This document shows positions 41,731-51,647 of a stretch of 64,000 bases of DNA, piece after piece (the first letter of the stretch is position 1; the number at the start of each line of letters is the position of its first letter). Made by a program: the position numbers and the translations under genes. The notes beneath the pieces are model-generated. The model was not told where the DNA came from. It saw only the letters and a program-made list of their open reading frames with translations, and made no database searches. The DNA is from Fuscovulum blasticum DSM 2131. GTDB lineage: Bacteria; Pseudomonadota; Alphaproteobacteria; Rhodobacterales; Rhodobacteraceae. The stretch is from contig NZ_PZKE01000002.1 of NCBI RefSeq assembly GCF_003034965.1, forward strand, positions 124,001-188,000, in the 5' to 3' direction.

Positions 41731-41911
41731 CTGGCTGCATCCCTTTTGTTGACTGGCCGACAGATTACCGGATGCGCGCGTCCGGCGCAACACGGCGACC
41801 CGGAACCAAGCCGTTGTTCTGAAAAGGAAATCCTTTTCCGGCAAAGGGTTGACCCCGCCCCGCCCCCCCTTTAGGTTCGCGCCAATTCGCCACATTCCGG
41901 AGACTCAGCCC

Positions 41912-43066
41912 ATGCCTGCGCCGCAGAATGCCACCGCCTGCCTTGCGCTTGCCGACGGCACGCTTTTCTACGGGCAGGGTTTCGGCGCCGTGGGCGAGAC
42001 GGTGGCCGAGCTGGTCTTCAACACGGCGATGACCGGCTATCAGGAAATCATGACGGACCCGTCCTATGCGGGGCAGGTGGTGACCTTCACCTTCCCGCAT
42101 ATCGGCAATACCGGCGTGACGCCCGAAGATGACGAGACCGCCGCCCCCGCCGCGGCCGGGCTGGTGGTGAAATGGGACCCGACCGAACCGTCGAACTGGC
42201 GTTCCACGGGCGAGCTGACCGCCTGGCTGACGAAGGTTGGCCGCATCGGCATTGGTGGCGTGGACACCCGCCGCCTGACCCGCGCCATCCGGCAGCAGGG
42301 CGCCCCGCATGTGGCGCTGGCGCATGATCAGGCGGGCAAGTTCGACATCGAGAAGCTGGTGGCCAAGGCGCGGGCCTGGAAAGGGCTGGTCGGCCTGGAT
42401 CTGGCCAAGGATGTGACCTGCGCCCAGTCCTACACCTGGGATGAACAACGCTGGGCCTGGCCCGAAGGCTATACCCGGCGCAGCGGGCCGGGGTTCAAGG
42501 TGGTTGCCGTGGATTACGGCGCCAAGCGCAACATCCTGCGCTGCCTGGCCAGCGCGGGCTGCGATGTGACCGTGCTGCCCGCCACCGCCACCGCCGACGA
42601 GGTGCTGGCGCACAAGCCGGACGGCGTGTTCCTGTCGAACGGCCCCGGCGACCCGGCGGCGACGGGCGAATATGCGGTGCCGATGATCCAGGGCGTGCTG
42701 AAGGCCGACCTGCCGCTGTTCGGCATCTGCCTGGGCCACCAGATGCTGGCGCTGGCGCTTGGCGCCAAGACCCGCAAGATGAACCACGGTCACCATGGTG
42801 CGAACCATCCGGTGAAGGATCTGACCACGGGCAAGGTGGAAATCACCTCGATGAACCATGGCTTCACCGTGGATGCCGACACCCTGCCCAAGGGCGTGAT
42901 GGAAACCCATGTCAGCCTGTTCGACGGCACCAACTGCGGCATCGCCATGACCGACCGCCCGGTGTTCAGCGTGCAGTATCACCCCGAGGCCAGCCCCGGC
43001 CCGCAGGACAGCTATTACCTGTTCGAACGCTTTGCCGCCGCCATGCAGGCCCGCCGCGCCGCCTGA
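41912..43066 (+). CDS. carA: Carbamoyl-phosphate synthase small subunit
   Basis: A 384-residue glutaminase subunit. The N-terminal CPSase domain has NTAMTGYQEIMTDPSYAGQ; the GATase domain has the nucleophile in GICLGHQMLALALG and the His/Glu pair in QYHPEASPGPQ. It supplies ammonia to CarB for arginine and pyrimidine synthesis; carB is not adjacent. Start 41912 behind CCGGAGA. Confidence 0.97.
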   Translation: MPAPQNATACLALADGTLFYGQGFGAVGETVAELVFNTAMTGYQEIMTDPSYAGQVVTFTFPHIGNTGVTPEDDETAAPAAAGLVVKWDPTEPSNWRSTGELTAWLTKVGRIGIGGVDTRRLTRAIRQQGAPHVALAHDQAGKFDIEKLVAKARAWKGLVGLDLAKDVTCAQSYTWDEQRWAWPEGYTRRSGPGFKVVAVDYGAKRNILRCLASAGCDVTVLPATATADEVLAHKPDGVFLSNGPGDPAATGEYAVPMIQGVLKADLPLFGICLGHQMLALALGAKTRKMNHGHHGANHPVKDLTTGKVEITSMNHGFTVDADTLPKGVMETHVSLFDGTNCGIAMTDRPVFSVQYHPEASPGPQDSYYLFERFAAAMQARRAA

Positions 43067-43093
43067 GCGCGACGACAGGCGGCGGGGCGGCTG

Positions 43094-43119
43094 TTAATCT
43101 GTTGTTAACCAAGCGTTAA
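43094..43119. promoter_or_regulatory. Tandem CtrA-type sites, three TTAA spaced by seven
   Basis: TTAA-N7-TTAA-N7-TTAA (43094, 43105, 43116), the last followed by C. TTAA-N7-TTAAC is the CtrA full site in alphaproteobacteria; two overlapping full sites share the middle half. They lie 50-70 bases before the glycosyltransferase. Confidence 0.6.
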
Positions 43120-43165
43120 CGATGGCTCGCGATGCTGCGCCGTCCGGTCAAGACGGTGCGTTGCG

Positions 43166-44977
43166 GTGCATGTTCCCGATCCCTTGCAACAGGCCCCTCC
43201 GTCCGCCGAAAACAAGGCGGCGGCCCTGCCCCTGCGGCTGGTACGCCGGGGCCTGCTGGCGCCGGCAGACCTTGCCACCGGGGCCGATGTCCGCGTGGCG
43301 GAAGACCGGCTGTTGGACGCCGCCGCCCGGCATTTCGGCACGACGCGGGTCAATCCCTGCGCCCCGCTGCCCGACCCGGCCCTGATCGACCGGCTGGGGG
43401 TGCAGCTTTGCCTGCGCCACGGCCTGCTGCCCTGGCGGCGCGCGGGGGCGGCGACCGTGGTCGTCACCTCGCGCCCCGACACATTCACCCGGCTTCGCCC
43501 GCTGCTGGAGCGGCGGCTTGGCCCGGTGCTGATGGCACTGGCCCCGGTTGCGCAGATCGAGGCGGCGCTGCACGCCCGCCGCGGCGCGAGGCTGGCGCAG
43601 ATTGCCGAAACCCGCGTTGACGCCGCTGAAAGCTGCCGCACCTGGGGCAGCGGTCTGGCGATGCCCTGGCTGGCGGCCGGTCTGGGCCTGATACTGGCGG
43701 TGCTGTGGGCCGCGCCGCTGATGCTGCTGCAAGGGCTGCTTGCGGTGGCGGTGGGGGCGCTGATCCTGTCCACCGCGCTGAAACTGGCCGCCGCCGTGGC
43801 CGCGTTGCGCGCCCCGCCGCCCGAACCCGCCGCCGCCACGCTGCTGCGCCTGCCTACCGTCTCGATCATCGTGGCGCTGTATCGCGAGGCGGACATTGCC
43901 CCGCGCCTTGTCCGCCGCCTGTCGCGGCTGGAGTATCCGCGCGACAGGCTGGATGTGCTGCTGGCGGTCGAGGCGGACGATACCCTGACCCGCGACGCGC
44001 TGGCGGCGGCCGACCTGCCGCCGTGGATGCGCGTCATCGTGATGCCCGACGGGCAGGTTCGCACCAAGCCGCGCGCGCTGAACATCGCGCTGGATCATTG
44101 CCGGGGCAGCCTGATCGGCATCTATGACGCCGAAGATGCCCCCGACCCCGACCAGATCCGCAAGGTGGTGGAGCGGTTCCACAGCCGTGGCCCCGAAGTG
44201 GCCTGCTTGCAGGGGATGCTGGATTACTACAACCCGCGCACCAACTGGATGTCGCGCTGCTTTACCATCGAATATGCAGGCTGGTTCCGGCTGATGCTGC
44301 CCGGCATCGCCCGCATGGGCCTTGTGGTGCCACTGGGGGGAACGACGCTGTTCTTCCGCCGGCAGGTTCTGGAAGACCTGGGCGGCTGGGACGCCCATAA
44401 CGTGACCGAGGACGCCGATCTGGGCATCCGTCTGGCCCGGCACGGCTATCGGACCGAGGTGATCGAGACCGTCACAGGGGAAGAGGCGAATTGTCGGGTT
44501 CTGCCCTGGGTCCGGCAGCGGTCGCGCTGGATCAAGGGCTATATGGTGACATGGGCCGTGCATATGCGGGCGCCGCGTCTGTTGTGGCGGCAGATCGGGC
44601 CGCGCCGGTTCTTCGGATTCCAGGTGATGTTCCTGGGCAGTATCCTGCAATCGCTGCTGGCGCCGCTGCTGTGGTCGTTCTGGATCATGGCGCTTGGGTT
44701 GCCGCATCCGCTGGCGGCGGCGCTGTCGCCCGCCACGCTGGGCGCGCTGGTCACGCTGTTCCTGCTGGCCGAGGCGGTGAACATCAGCCTTGGCATCATC
44801 GCGCTGCGCCGCAGCGGGCACCGGGTTTCCCCGCTTTGGGCCTTCACGCTGCAGGCCTATTTCCCGCTGGCGGCCTTTGCCGCCTACAAGGGGCTGTGGG
44901 AAACTCTGCGCCGCCCCTTCTACTGGGACAAGACGCATCACGGCCTTTACGACAGCGGGGCCGATCCGGCAGAGTAA
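43166..44977 (+). CDS. Membrane glycosyltransferase family 2 with MshEN-like N-terminus
   Basis: A 603-residue protein. Residues 20-150 look like a type II secretion GspE/MshE N-terminal domain (PLRLVRRGLLAPADLATGAD), a fold that in MshE binds c-di-GMP. After two membrane segments comes a GT-A domain (PTVSIIVALYREADIAPRLV; DAEDAPDPDQ; TEDADLGIRL; RQRSRWIKGYMVTW with the QxxRW motif of processive enzymes) and more C-terminal membrane segments. It probably makes or exports a beta-linked polysaccharide. The only in-frame start near the CtrA-type sites is GTG 43166, with a poor ribosome site. Polymer and regulation are inferred. Confidence 0.85.
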   Translation: MHVPDPLQQAPPSAENKAAALPLRLVRRGLLAPADLATGADVRVAEDRLLDAAARHFGTTRVNPCAPLPDPALIDRLGVQLCLRHGLLPWRRAGAATVVVTSRPDTFTRLRPLLERRLGPVLMALAPVAQIEAALHARRGARLAQIAETRVDAAESCRTWGSGLAMPWLAAGLGLILAVLWAAPLMLLQGLLAVAVGALILSTALKLAAAVAALRAPPPEPAAATLLRLPTVSIIVALYREADIAPRLVRRLSRLEYPRDRLDVLLAVEADDTLTRDALAAADLPPWMRVIVMPDGQVRTKPRALNIALDHCRGSLIGIYDAEDAPDPDQIRKVVERFHSRGPEVACLQGMLDYYNPRTNWMSRCFTIEYAGWFRLMLPGIARMGLVVPLGGTTLFFRRQVLEDLGGWDAHNVTEDADLGIRLARHGYRTEVIETVTGEEANCRVLPWVRQRSRWIKGYMVTWAVHMRAPRLLWRQIGPRRFFGFQVMFLGSILQSLLAPLLWSFWIMALGLPHPLAAALSPATLGALVTLFLLAEAVNISLGIIALRRSGHRVSPLWAFTLQAYFPLAAFAAYKGLWETLRRPFYWDKTHHGLYDSGADPAE

Positions 44978-44984
44978 GCCGCGG

Positions 44985-45620
44985 TCAGCGCAGCCGCAAC
45001 TCGCCCGCCTCGACCCGGAGGCGGGTTTCGAAGGCGCGGCTGATATGGGTCTTCAGCGCCTGATAGGCCGCTTCGCCATCCCCCGCCGCAATGGCCGCAA
45101 CGATTTCCTCATGCTCGTGCAGCGCCACCTCATCGCGTCCTTCGGCCGCGAAGGAGGTGGTCGCCATCAGCGCCATCGACCGATGCACAAGATCCAGTTG
45201 CTGCACCAGAAACCTGTTGTGGCTGGCCAGATGAATGAGCTTGTGGAACCGCTTGTTCGCGCGGCTGAGTTCGCGCGGATCGCCGCCCACCAGCGCGCGG
45301 TCATCGGCCGCCATGCTTTGCAGCACGCGGATCTCTTCCTCGGTCGCGTGGCGGGCCGCAAGCCGGGCGGCTAGCCCTTCAAGCTCGGTCCGCACGGCGT
45401 AAAGTTCGGCCAACTGGTTGTGGTCCAGCGTGGCCACGATCAGGCTGCGGCCGTCGCGCGTCAGCATCGCCTGCGTTTCCAGCCGTTGCAGCGCCTCGCG
45501 CACGGGGGTGCGGCTGACGCCCAGCCGTTCGGCCAGTTCGCTTTCGACCAGCCGGTCGCCCGGCTTGTAAGTCCCGGCCTCGATCGCCTCAAGGATCAGC
45601 GTATAGGCGTCTTTCTGCAC
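44985..45620 (-). CDS. GntR-family regulator (FCD type)
   Basis: A 211-residue regulator: winged helix with ERLGVSRTPVREALQRLETQ and an FCD domain with metal-type ligands in RANKRFHKLIHLASHNRF. Start GTG 45620 behind GGAAAG; upstream ATGs are out of frame. It is convergent with the glycosyltransferase and has no obvious target next to it. Confidence 0.87.
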   Translation of the reverse strand: MQKDAYTLILEAIEAGTYKPGDRLVESELAERLGVSRTPVREALQRLETQAMLTRDGRSLIVATLDHNQLAELYAVRTELEGLAARLAARHATEEEIRVLQSMAADDRALVGGDPRELSRANKRFHKLIHLASHNRFLVQQLDLVHRSMALMATTSFAAEGRDEVALHEHEEIVAAIAAGDGEAAYQALKTHISRAFETRLRVEAGELRLR

Positions 45621-45720
45621 GGCTTTCCGGCCCTCTGCTGCATTGCATCCCGCACCCTAGACCCCGGGCCGGGGCCAATCAACCCTTCCCAAAGCCGCAG
45701 CACCGGCCTAGAACGCCGCC

Positions 45721-46371
45721 ATGCCCCAAACAGATTTTTCCCATGTCGACACTTGGGTGTTCGACCTCGACAACACCCTGTATCCGCCGCAGATGCGGCT
45801 GTTCGACCAGATCGAGCAGCGGATGACCGACTGGGTGATGACCCGCCTGAATGTCAGCCGGGACCGGGCCGACCATCTGCGCCAGCATTACTGGGCGCTT
45901 TACGGCACCACGCTGGCGGGGCTGATGCATGAACATGCCATCGAACCGGGCGAGTATCTGGCCGATGTGCATGACATCGACTTTTCGCCGCTGACGCCCG
46001 ACCCGGACCTTGCCGCCGCCATTGCCGCCCTGCCCGGCCGGCGCATTGTCTTTACCAATGCCGATACGCCCTATGCCCACAAGGTTCTGGCGGCGCGCGG
46101 GCTGGATGGCGGGCTGTTCCACGCTGTCTATGGCGTTGAACATGCGGGCTATCACCCCAAGCCCCGGCGCGAGGCGTTCGAGACGGTGTTTGCCCGCGAC
46201 GCGCTGGCGCCGACCCGCGCCGCCATGTTCGAGGACGATCCGCGCAATCTGGCCGTGCCGCATGACATGGGCCTGCGCACGGTGCATGTGGCCCCGGAGG
46301 CCGCACCCGCGCCGCATATCCAGCACCATACCGCCGACCTGACCGCCTTCCTGCGCCGCCTGACCCGCTGA
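45721..46371 (+). CDS. HAD-family pyrimidine 5'-nucleotidase
   Basis: A 216-residue HAD hydrolase of the SDT1/yeast pyrimidine nucleotidase type. Motif I VFDLDNTLYPP, motif II IVFTNADTPYA, a Lys in HPKPRREAFE, and motif IV MFEDDPRNL. It should dephosphorylate UMP/CMP or similar nucleotides. Start ATG 45721. It is very common at this position beside regulators in Rhodobacteraceae, with no clear operon. Confidence 0.9.
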   Translation: MPQTDFSHVDTWVFDLDNTLYPPQMRLFDQIEQRMTDWVMTRLNVSRDRADHLRQHYWALYGTTLAGLMHEHAIEPGEYLADVHDIDFSPLTPDPDLAAAIAALPGRRIVFTNADTPYAHKVLAARGLDGGLFHAVYGVEHAGYHPKPRREAFETVFARDALAPTRAAMFEDDPRNLAVPHDMGLRTVHVAPEAAPAPHIQHHTADLTAFLRRLTR

Positions 46372-46504
46372 AACGGCAGGCAGATGCAGGACGGGCCATG
46401 CGGCGACGCGACGTTGCGGCAGGATTCTGCCGCACTGCGGCAAAACGTCACTTTTCGTGGCGGCCAAATTGGATATCTGGGATTCATCAAAGAGAGGATT
46501 CCCG

Positions 46505-46750
46505 ATGACCCTTGCCGCCGACCTTGACCTGCCCCGCGCCGCCCTGTCCGCCCCCGCCCGGCCTGCCCATGGGGCCTCGAAGCACAGCGAGACCGATGCG
46601 GCGGCGGAAACCGTGCTTTGGGCGGTTCCGATCGTGCTGCTTGCGCTGGTGCTGGCGGTGCAGACCTGGGGCCTTGTCGCGCTGACGCTGACGGCGGTGA
46701 CGCTGGTTCCGGTGATCTTCGTCCTGCTGATCTGGATCACCCTGCCCTGA
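46505..46750 (+). CDS. Small membrane protein, unknown
   Basis: An 81-residue protein with two hydrophobic segments (VLWAVPIVLLALVLAVQTWG; VALTLTAVTLVPVIFVLLIW). Start ATG 46505 behind GAGAGGA. It precedes ubiH on the same strand with 82 bases between. A hairpin TGCGGCAG-N4-CTGCCGCA at 46415-46434 lies upstream. Function unknown. Confidence 0.7.
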   Translation: MTLAADLDLPRAALSAPARPAHGASKHSETDAAAETVLWAVPIVLLALVLAVQTWGLVALTLTAVTLVPVIFVLLIWITLP

Positions 46751-46832
46751 CGGCGCCGGGCGCGCCGCCTGCCGCCGAACTGCGCACTGGCGCCTGCGCC
46801 CCCCAGCCCCTAGTTTGGATGCGGAGGCCCAC

Positions 46833-48032
46833 ATGACCCGCGAATCCACCGACATCCTGATTTCCGGCGGCGGCCCCGCCGGACTTGCCGCCGCCGCCGC
46901 CTTCGGATCGGCCGGTTTCTCGGTCATCTGTGTTGACCCGACCCCGCCGGTGACCGATGGCGATGCCGAAGGCGCCGATCTGCGGACCACGGCCTTCCTG
47001 CACCCGTCCCGCGCGGTGTTGCAGGCCGCCAGCCTGTGGGACCGGCTGGAACCCCATGCCGCCGCGTTGCAGGTGATGCGGATCGTCGATGCGGGCGGGC
47101 CGGTGGCGGAACCGCGCATCGTCAAGGATTTCGACGCCGCCGACATTTCCGACGAACCCTTCGGCTGGAACTTTCCCAACTGGCTGCTGCGCCGCGAGAT
47201 GGTGGCCCGGCTGGCGGACCTGCCGACCGTCTCGTTCCGGCCCGGCATCGCCACCACCGCGCTGTTCACCCGCGAGGCCGAGGCGCGCGTCACCCTGTCG
47301 GACGGCGCCATTGTCACCGCCCGGCTGGTGGTGGCCGCCGATGGCCGCAATTCCACCATCCGGCAGGCGCTGGACATCGGGGTTCATACCCTGCGCTATG
47401 GCCAGAAGGCGCTGGCCTTCGCGGTGACGCATCCGATTCCGCATCACAACATCTCGACCGAGATCCACCGTTCGGGCGGGCCGTTCACGCTGGTGCCGCT
47501 GCCGGACCGCAATGGCCAGCCGGCCTCGGCCATTGTCTGGATGGAGACCGGGCCGGAAGTGACCCGTCTGGCCGCCCTGCCCGAGCGCGACTTCGAGGCC
47601 GAGATGAATGTGCGGTCTTGCCAGATCCTTGGGCCGCTGAAGCTGGCGACCCGGCGGTCGGTCTGGCCGATCATCAGCCAGGTCGCCGACCGCATGACCG
47701 GCGAGCGCACGGCGTTGATGGCCGAGGCGGCGCATGTGGTGCCGCCGATCGGGGCGCAGGGGCTGAACATGTCACTGGCCGATCTGCGGGTGCTGCTGGA
47801 ACTGGCCGAAGCCGACCGCGCCGGTCTGGGCGGGGCGAAGATGCTGGAGACCTACCAGCGGCGGCGGCATCTTGAGGTGAAGGCGCGGGTTGCCGGGATT
47901 GACGCGCTGAACCGCGCCTCGATGATGGGCGGACAGACCTTCCGCGACCTGCGGGCGGCGGCGCTGGACACGCTGTATTCGGTGGCCCCGCTGCGCCGCA
48001 CCATGATGCGCGCCGGGCTGGGCGTGCGCTGA
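46833..48032 (+). CDS. ubiH: UbiH/UbiF-family FAD monooxygenase
   Basis: A 399-residue flavoprotein hydroxylase of ubiquinone synthesis. FAD-binding GGGPAGLAAAAAFGSAGFSV at the N-terminus, the DG motif LVVAADGRNSTIRQ and the second FAD motif MAEAAHVVPPIGAQGLNMSL are present. Which ring position it hydroxylates cannot be told from sequence; alphaproteobacteria often use a UbiL or UbiM-like enzyme instead. Ribosome site GCGGAGG. Confidence 0.9.
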   Translation: MTRESTDILISGGGPAGLAAAAAFGSAGFSVICVDPTPPVTDGDAEGADLRTTAFLHPSRAVLQAASLWDRLEPHAAALQVMRIVDAGGPVAEPRIVKDFDAADISDEPFGWNFPNWLLRREMVARLADLPTVSFRPGIATTALFTREAEARVTLSDGAIVTARLVVAADGRNSTIRQALDIGVHTLRYGQKALAFAVTHPIPHHNISTEIHRSGGPFTLVPLPDRNGQPASAIVWMETGPEVTRLAALPERDFEAEMNVRSCQILGPLKLATRRSVWPIISQVADRMTGERTALMAEAAHVVPPIGAQGLNMSLADLRVLLELAEADRAGLGGAKMLETYQRRRHLEVKARVAGIDALNRASMMGGQTFRDLRAAALDTLYSVAPLRRTMMRAGLGVR

Positions 48033-48120
48033 AACCGGCATCACGAGACCGCGTCTTTTCCCCGGCCTGCCCGCGGGGTAATGTGCGGCCTTGCCCGTCC
48101 ATGACCCTTGCAGGTTCTTC

Positions 48121-48939
48121 ATGCCCTATCGCCTTGCCCCGCTGTTCGCCCTTGTCCTTGCCGGTCCGGCGCTGGCGCAGAACGCCGACCAGATCCTGAC
48201 CGTGAACGGCCACAGCATCACGGTCAGCGATGATGGCGAAGGCACCGACACGCTGACCGTGGATGACAAGGTCGTGCATACCGATGGCGACATCTTTCTG
48301 GATTCCCCCGAAAAGGTGGGCGGCGAGACGGTGATCTCGGGCGTGTCCGGCCCCGGCGGCAATGCCTGCAACGCCGCGCCCTTCGTGCTGGTCCTGCCGC
48401 AGGGCGGCCCTGCCCGGCTGGACGGTCCGGTGGAAACCTGCAACGGGCTGACGCTTGAGGTGCGGCCCGAGGCGCTGATCTGGACCGGCGAAGCCACGCC
48501 GTCCCTGCCCGGCGAAGTGTGGAGCTGGACGCCCGAACACGGCTTCGTTGCCGGCAAGCCCGAAAGTTTCGCCAGCACCGCGACGCTGGACTGGGACGCC
48601 CTGCCGACCCTGGCCGAGAAGCACCCGGTCGAGGCGCTGAAGATCAAGCCGGTCGAGCAGGAGCTGAAATCCGCCCTGGGGGCAAGCTGGCCGCAGTTCG
48701 CCGACCGGATCAGCGAGCTGGGGTCGGGCGGGCTGGTCGATGGCAACTATCTGGGCGAGGCCTGCCTGAAGTTCACCTGCGACGAAGACTATGCCGGGCT
48801 TTACCTTGACGCGGCCAAGCGCAAGGTGTTCGCCTTCTGGCATGTGGGGGATGCCAAGGCGCCGATGGTCTATCCCGATGACCTGTCGCTTTGGCCCGAA
48901 CCCGCGCTTGCGGCGCTGAAGGCCCATACCGGCGGCTGA
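48121..48939 (+). CDS. Exported protein of unknown function
   Basis: A 272-residue protein with a short signal peptide (PLFALVLAGPALA, then QNADQILT). Beta-rich N-terminal half (TVNGHSITVSDDGEGTDTLT) and a C-terminal region with Cys pairs (CLKFTCDEDYAGLYLDAAKR). I do not recognise the family. Start at 48121, eight bases after the likely ribosome region; probably periplasmic. Confidence 0.7.
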   Translation: MPYRLAPLFALVLAGPALAQNADQILTVNGHSITVSDDGEGTDTLTVDDKVVHTDGDIFLDSPEKVGGETVISGVSGPGGNACNAAPFVLVLPQGGPARLDGPVETCNGLTLEVRPEALIWTGEATPSLPGEVWSWTPEHGFVAGKPESFASTATLDWDALPTLAEKHPVEALKIKPVEQELKSALGASWPQFADRISELGSGGLVDGNYLGEACLKFTCDEDYAGLYLDAAKRKVFAFWHVGDAKAPMVYPDDLSLWPEPALAALKAHTGG

Positions 48940-49022
48940 CACCCCGAGACGGGGCGCGGTCCGTCGTCGCGGACCCTAGGTCATGCTTGCGCGAGGCCGC
49001 GCCCCGGTTCAGCCTGTGGCCC

Positions 49023-50399
49023 ATGGACAGCGAACATCACGCCCCCACCATTGCCGCCCTGCGCGCCGCCCTGGCGCTGCAACCCGCCGGGCTGACCCGC
49101 TCGGACCGGCTGGCCGCGCTGGAGCGGCTGCGCCGCGAAATCCGCGCCCGCGAAGCGGCGGTGAAATCCGCCCTGCTGGCCGATTTCGGCAAGGGCCCGG
49201 TCGAGGTGCAACTGACCGAACTGCTGCCGGTCTATCAGGAGCTGCGCAGCGCCCGCCGCCGGCTTGGCCGCTGGATGCGCGGCCGCCGTCTGGGCGCGGG
49301 GCTGACCATGGCCGGCACCTTTACCCGCGTCATTCCCGAACCCAAGGGGCTGTGCCTGATCTTCGGCCCGTCGAACTATCCTTTCATGCTGACGCTGGGG
49401 CCGCTGGTTTCGGCCATTGCGGCGGGCAACCGGGTGGTGGTGAAACCCTCGGAACTGACGCCCCGCACCGCCGCCCTGCTGGCCGAGATCATCGCGGCGA
49501 CCTTCCCCGAAGATCATGTCGCCGTGGCGCAAGGCGGGCCCGAAGTGGCCGAGGCGCTGCTGGCGCAGCCCTTCGACCATATCTTCTTTACCGGATCGAC
49601 CGCCGTCGGGCGCAAGGTCATGGCGGCTGCCGCGCCGCATCTGGCCAGCGTGACGCTGGAACTGGGCGGCAAGAGCCCGGTCATCGTCGGCCCCGGTGCG
49701 GATATTGCGCGCGCCGCGCGGATGCTGGCCTGGGGCAAGCTGTCGAACGGCGGGCAGGCCTGCGTGTCGCCCGACCATCTGTATCTGCACCGCAGCATCG
49801 CCCAGCCCTTCCTGGCCGCGCTGGAGGGTGAACTGGCGCGCATGGCGCCCGACATGACCGGCCCGATCACCCCCCGCCACGGGCCACGGATGCAGGCCCT
49901 GCTGGACGATGCCGCCGCCAAGGGCGCCACCCTGCGCCCGGTTGGCCAGCCGCCCGCCGGCTGCACGGTGCCGACGCTGATCCTGAACGCGACGGCCGAA
50001 ATGGCCGCGATGCGCGAAGAGATCTTCGGCCCGCTCTTGCCGGTGATCGAGTATGACGACCTTGGCCCGGTGCTGGCCGCGATCAATGCCGGGGAAAAGC
50101 CGCTGACGCTGTATGTCTTCGACAGCGACGCCGCCCGGATCGAGCGTATCCGCGCGGAAACCCGCTCCGGCTCGGTCGCGGTGAACCTGACGATGGCGCA
50201 TTTCGCCCACCCGACCATGCCCTTTGGCGGCATCGGGGCCAGCGGTCAGGGCGCGGCGCATGGGGAAGCGGGGTTCCTGGCCTTCAGCCATGAAAAGCCG
50301 GTGGTGGTGAACCGCTTTTCGGTGCTGCCGCTGCTGTTCCCGCCGGTGACCGGCCGGGTGCGGCGGCTGGTGTCGCTTCTGCTGGGGCTGCTGCGCTGA
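49023..50399 (+). CDS. NAD(P)-dependent aldehyde dehydrogenase with hydrophobic tail
   Basis: A 458-residue ALDH of the coniferyl/fatty-aldehyde branch. NAD-binding FGPSNYPFMLTLGPLVSAIA and FFTGSTAVGRKVM, catalytic Glu in TLELGGKSP and Cys in SNGGQACVSPDHLYL. The C-terminus is hydrophobic (RLVSLLLGLLR), as in membrane-attached fatty aldehyde dehydrogenases. Start 49023 is the first plausible ATG. Substrate likely an aliphatic or aryl aldehyde. Confidence 0.9.
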   Translation: MDSEHHAPTIAALRAALALQPAGLTRSDRLAALERLRREIRAREAAVKSALLADFGKGPVEVQLTELLPVYQELRSARRRLGRWMRGRRLGAGLTMAGTFTRVIPEPKGLCLIFGPSNYPFMLTLGPLVSAIAAGNRVVVKPSELTPRTAALLAEIIAATFPEDHVAVAQGGPEVAEALLAQPFDHIFFTGSTAVGRKVMAAAAPHLASVTLELGGKSPVIVGPGADIARAARMLAWGKLSNGGQACVSPDHLYLHRSIAQPFLAALEGELARMAPDMTGPITPRHGPRMQALLDDAAAKGATLRPVGQPPAGCTVPTLILNATAEMAAMREEIFGPLLPVIEYDDLGPVLAAINAGEKPLTLYVFDSDAARIERIRAETRSGSVAVNLTMAHFAHPTMPFGGIGASGQGAAHGEAGFLAFSHEKPVVVNRFSVLPLLFPPVTGRVRRLVSLLLGLLR

Positions 50400-50404
50400 A
50401 CGGC

Positions 50405-50455
50405 GCGGGCCGGGGGGTTCACACCCCCGGACCCCCGCGGGGTATTTGAACCAAG
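50405..50455. repeat. Dispersed intergenic repeat, copy D
   Basis: GGGGGTTCACACCCCC hairpin followed by GGACCCCCGCGGGGTATTTG, the reverse-strand version of the AAATATCCCGGGGG core in copies B and C. Confidence 0.5.
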
Positions 50456-50471
50456 GGGAAGCGGGGAAGAG

Positions 50472-50504
50472 AAAGGCCGGAAGGTTTCCCCTCCGGCCCT
50501 TTGT
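50472..50504 (-). terminator. Terminator of ilvC
   Basis: On the minus strand GGGCCGGA pairs with TCCGGCC across GGGGAAACCT, followed by TTTCTCTT, just after the ilvC stop. Confidence 0.65.
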
Positions 50505-50522
50505 TTGCCGATCTGGCCGCGC

Positions 50523-51641
<1,119 letters not shown>

Positions 51642-51647
51642 CTATTT

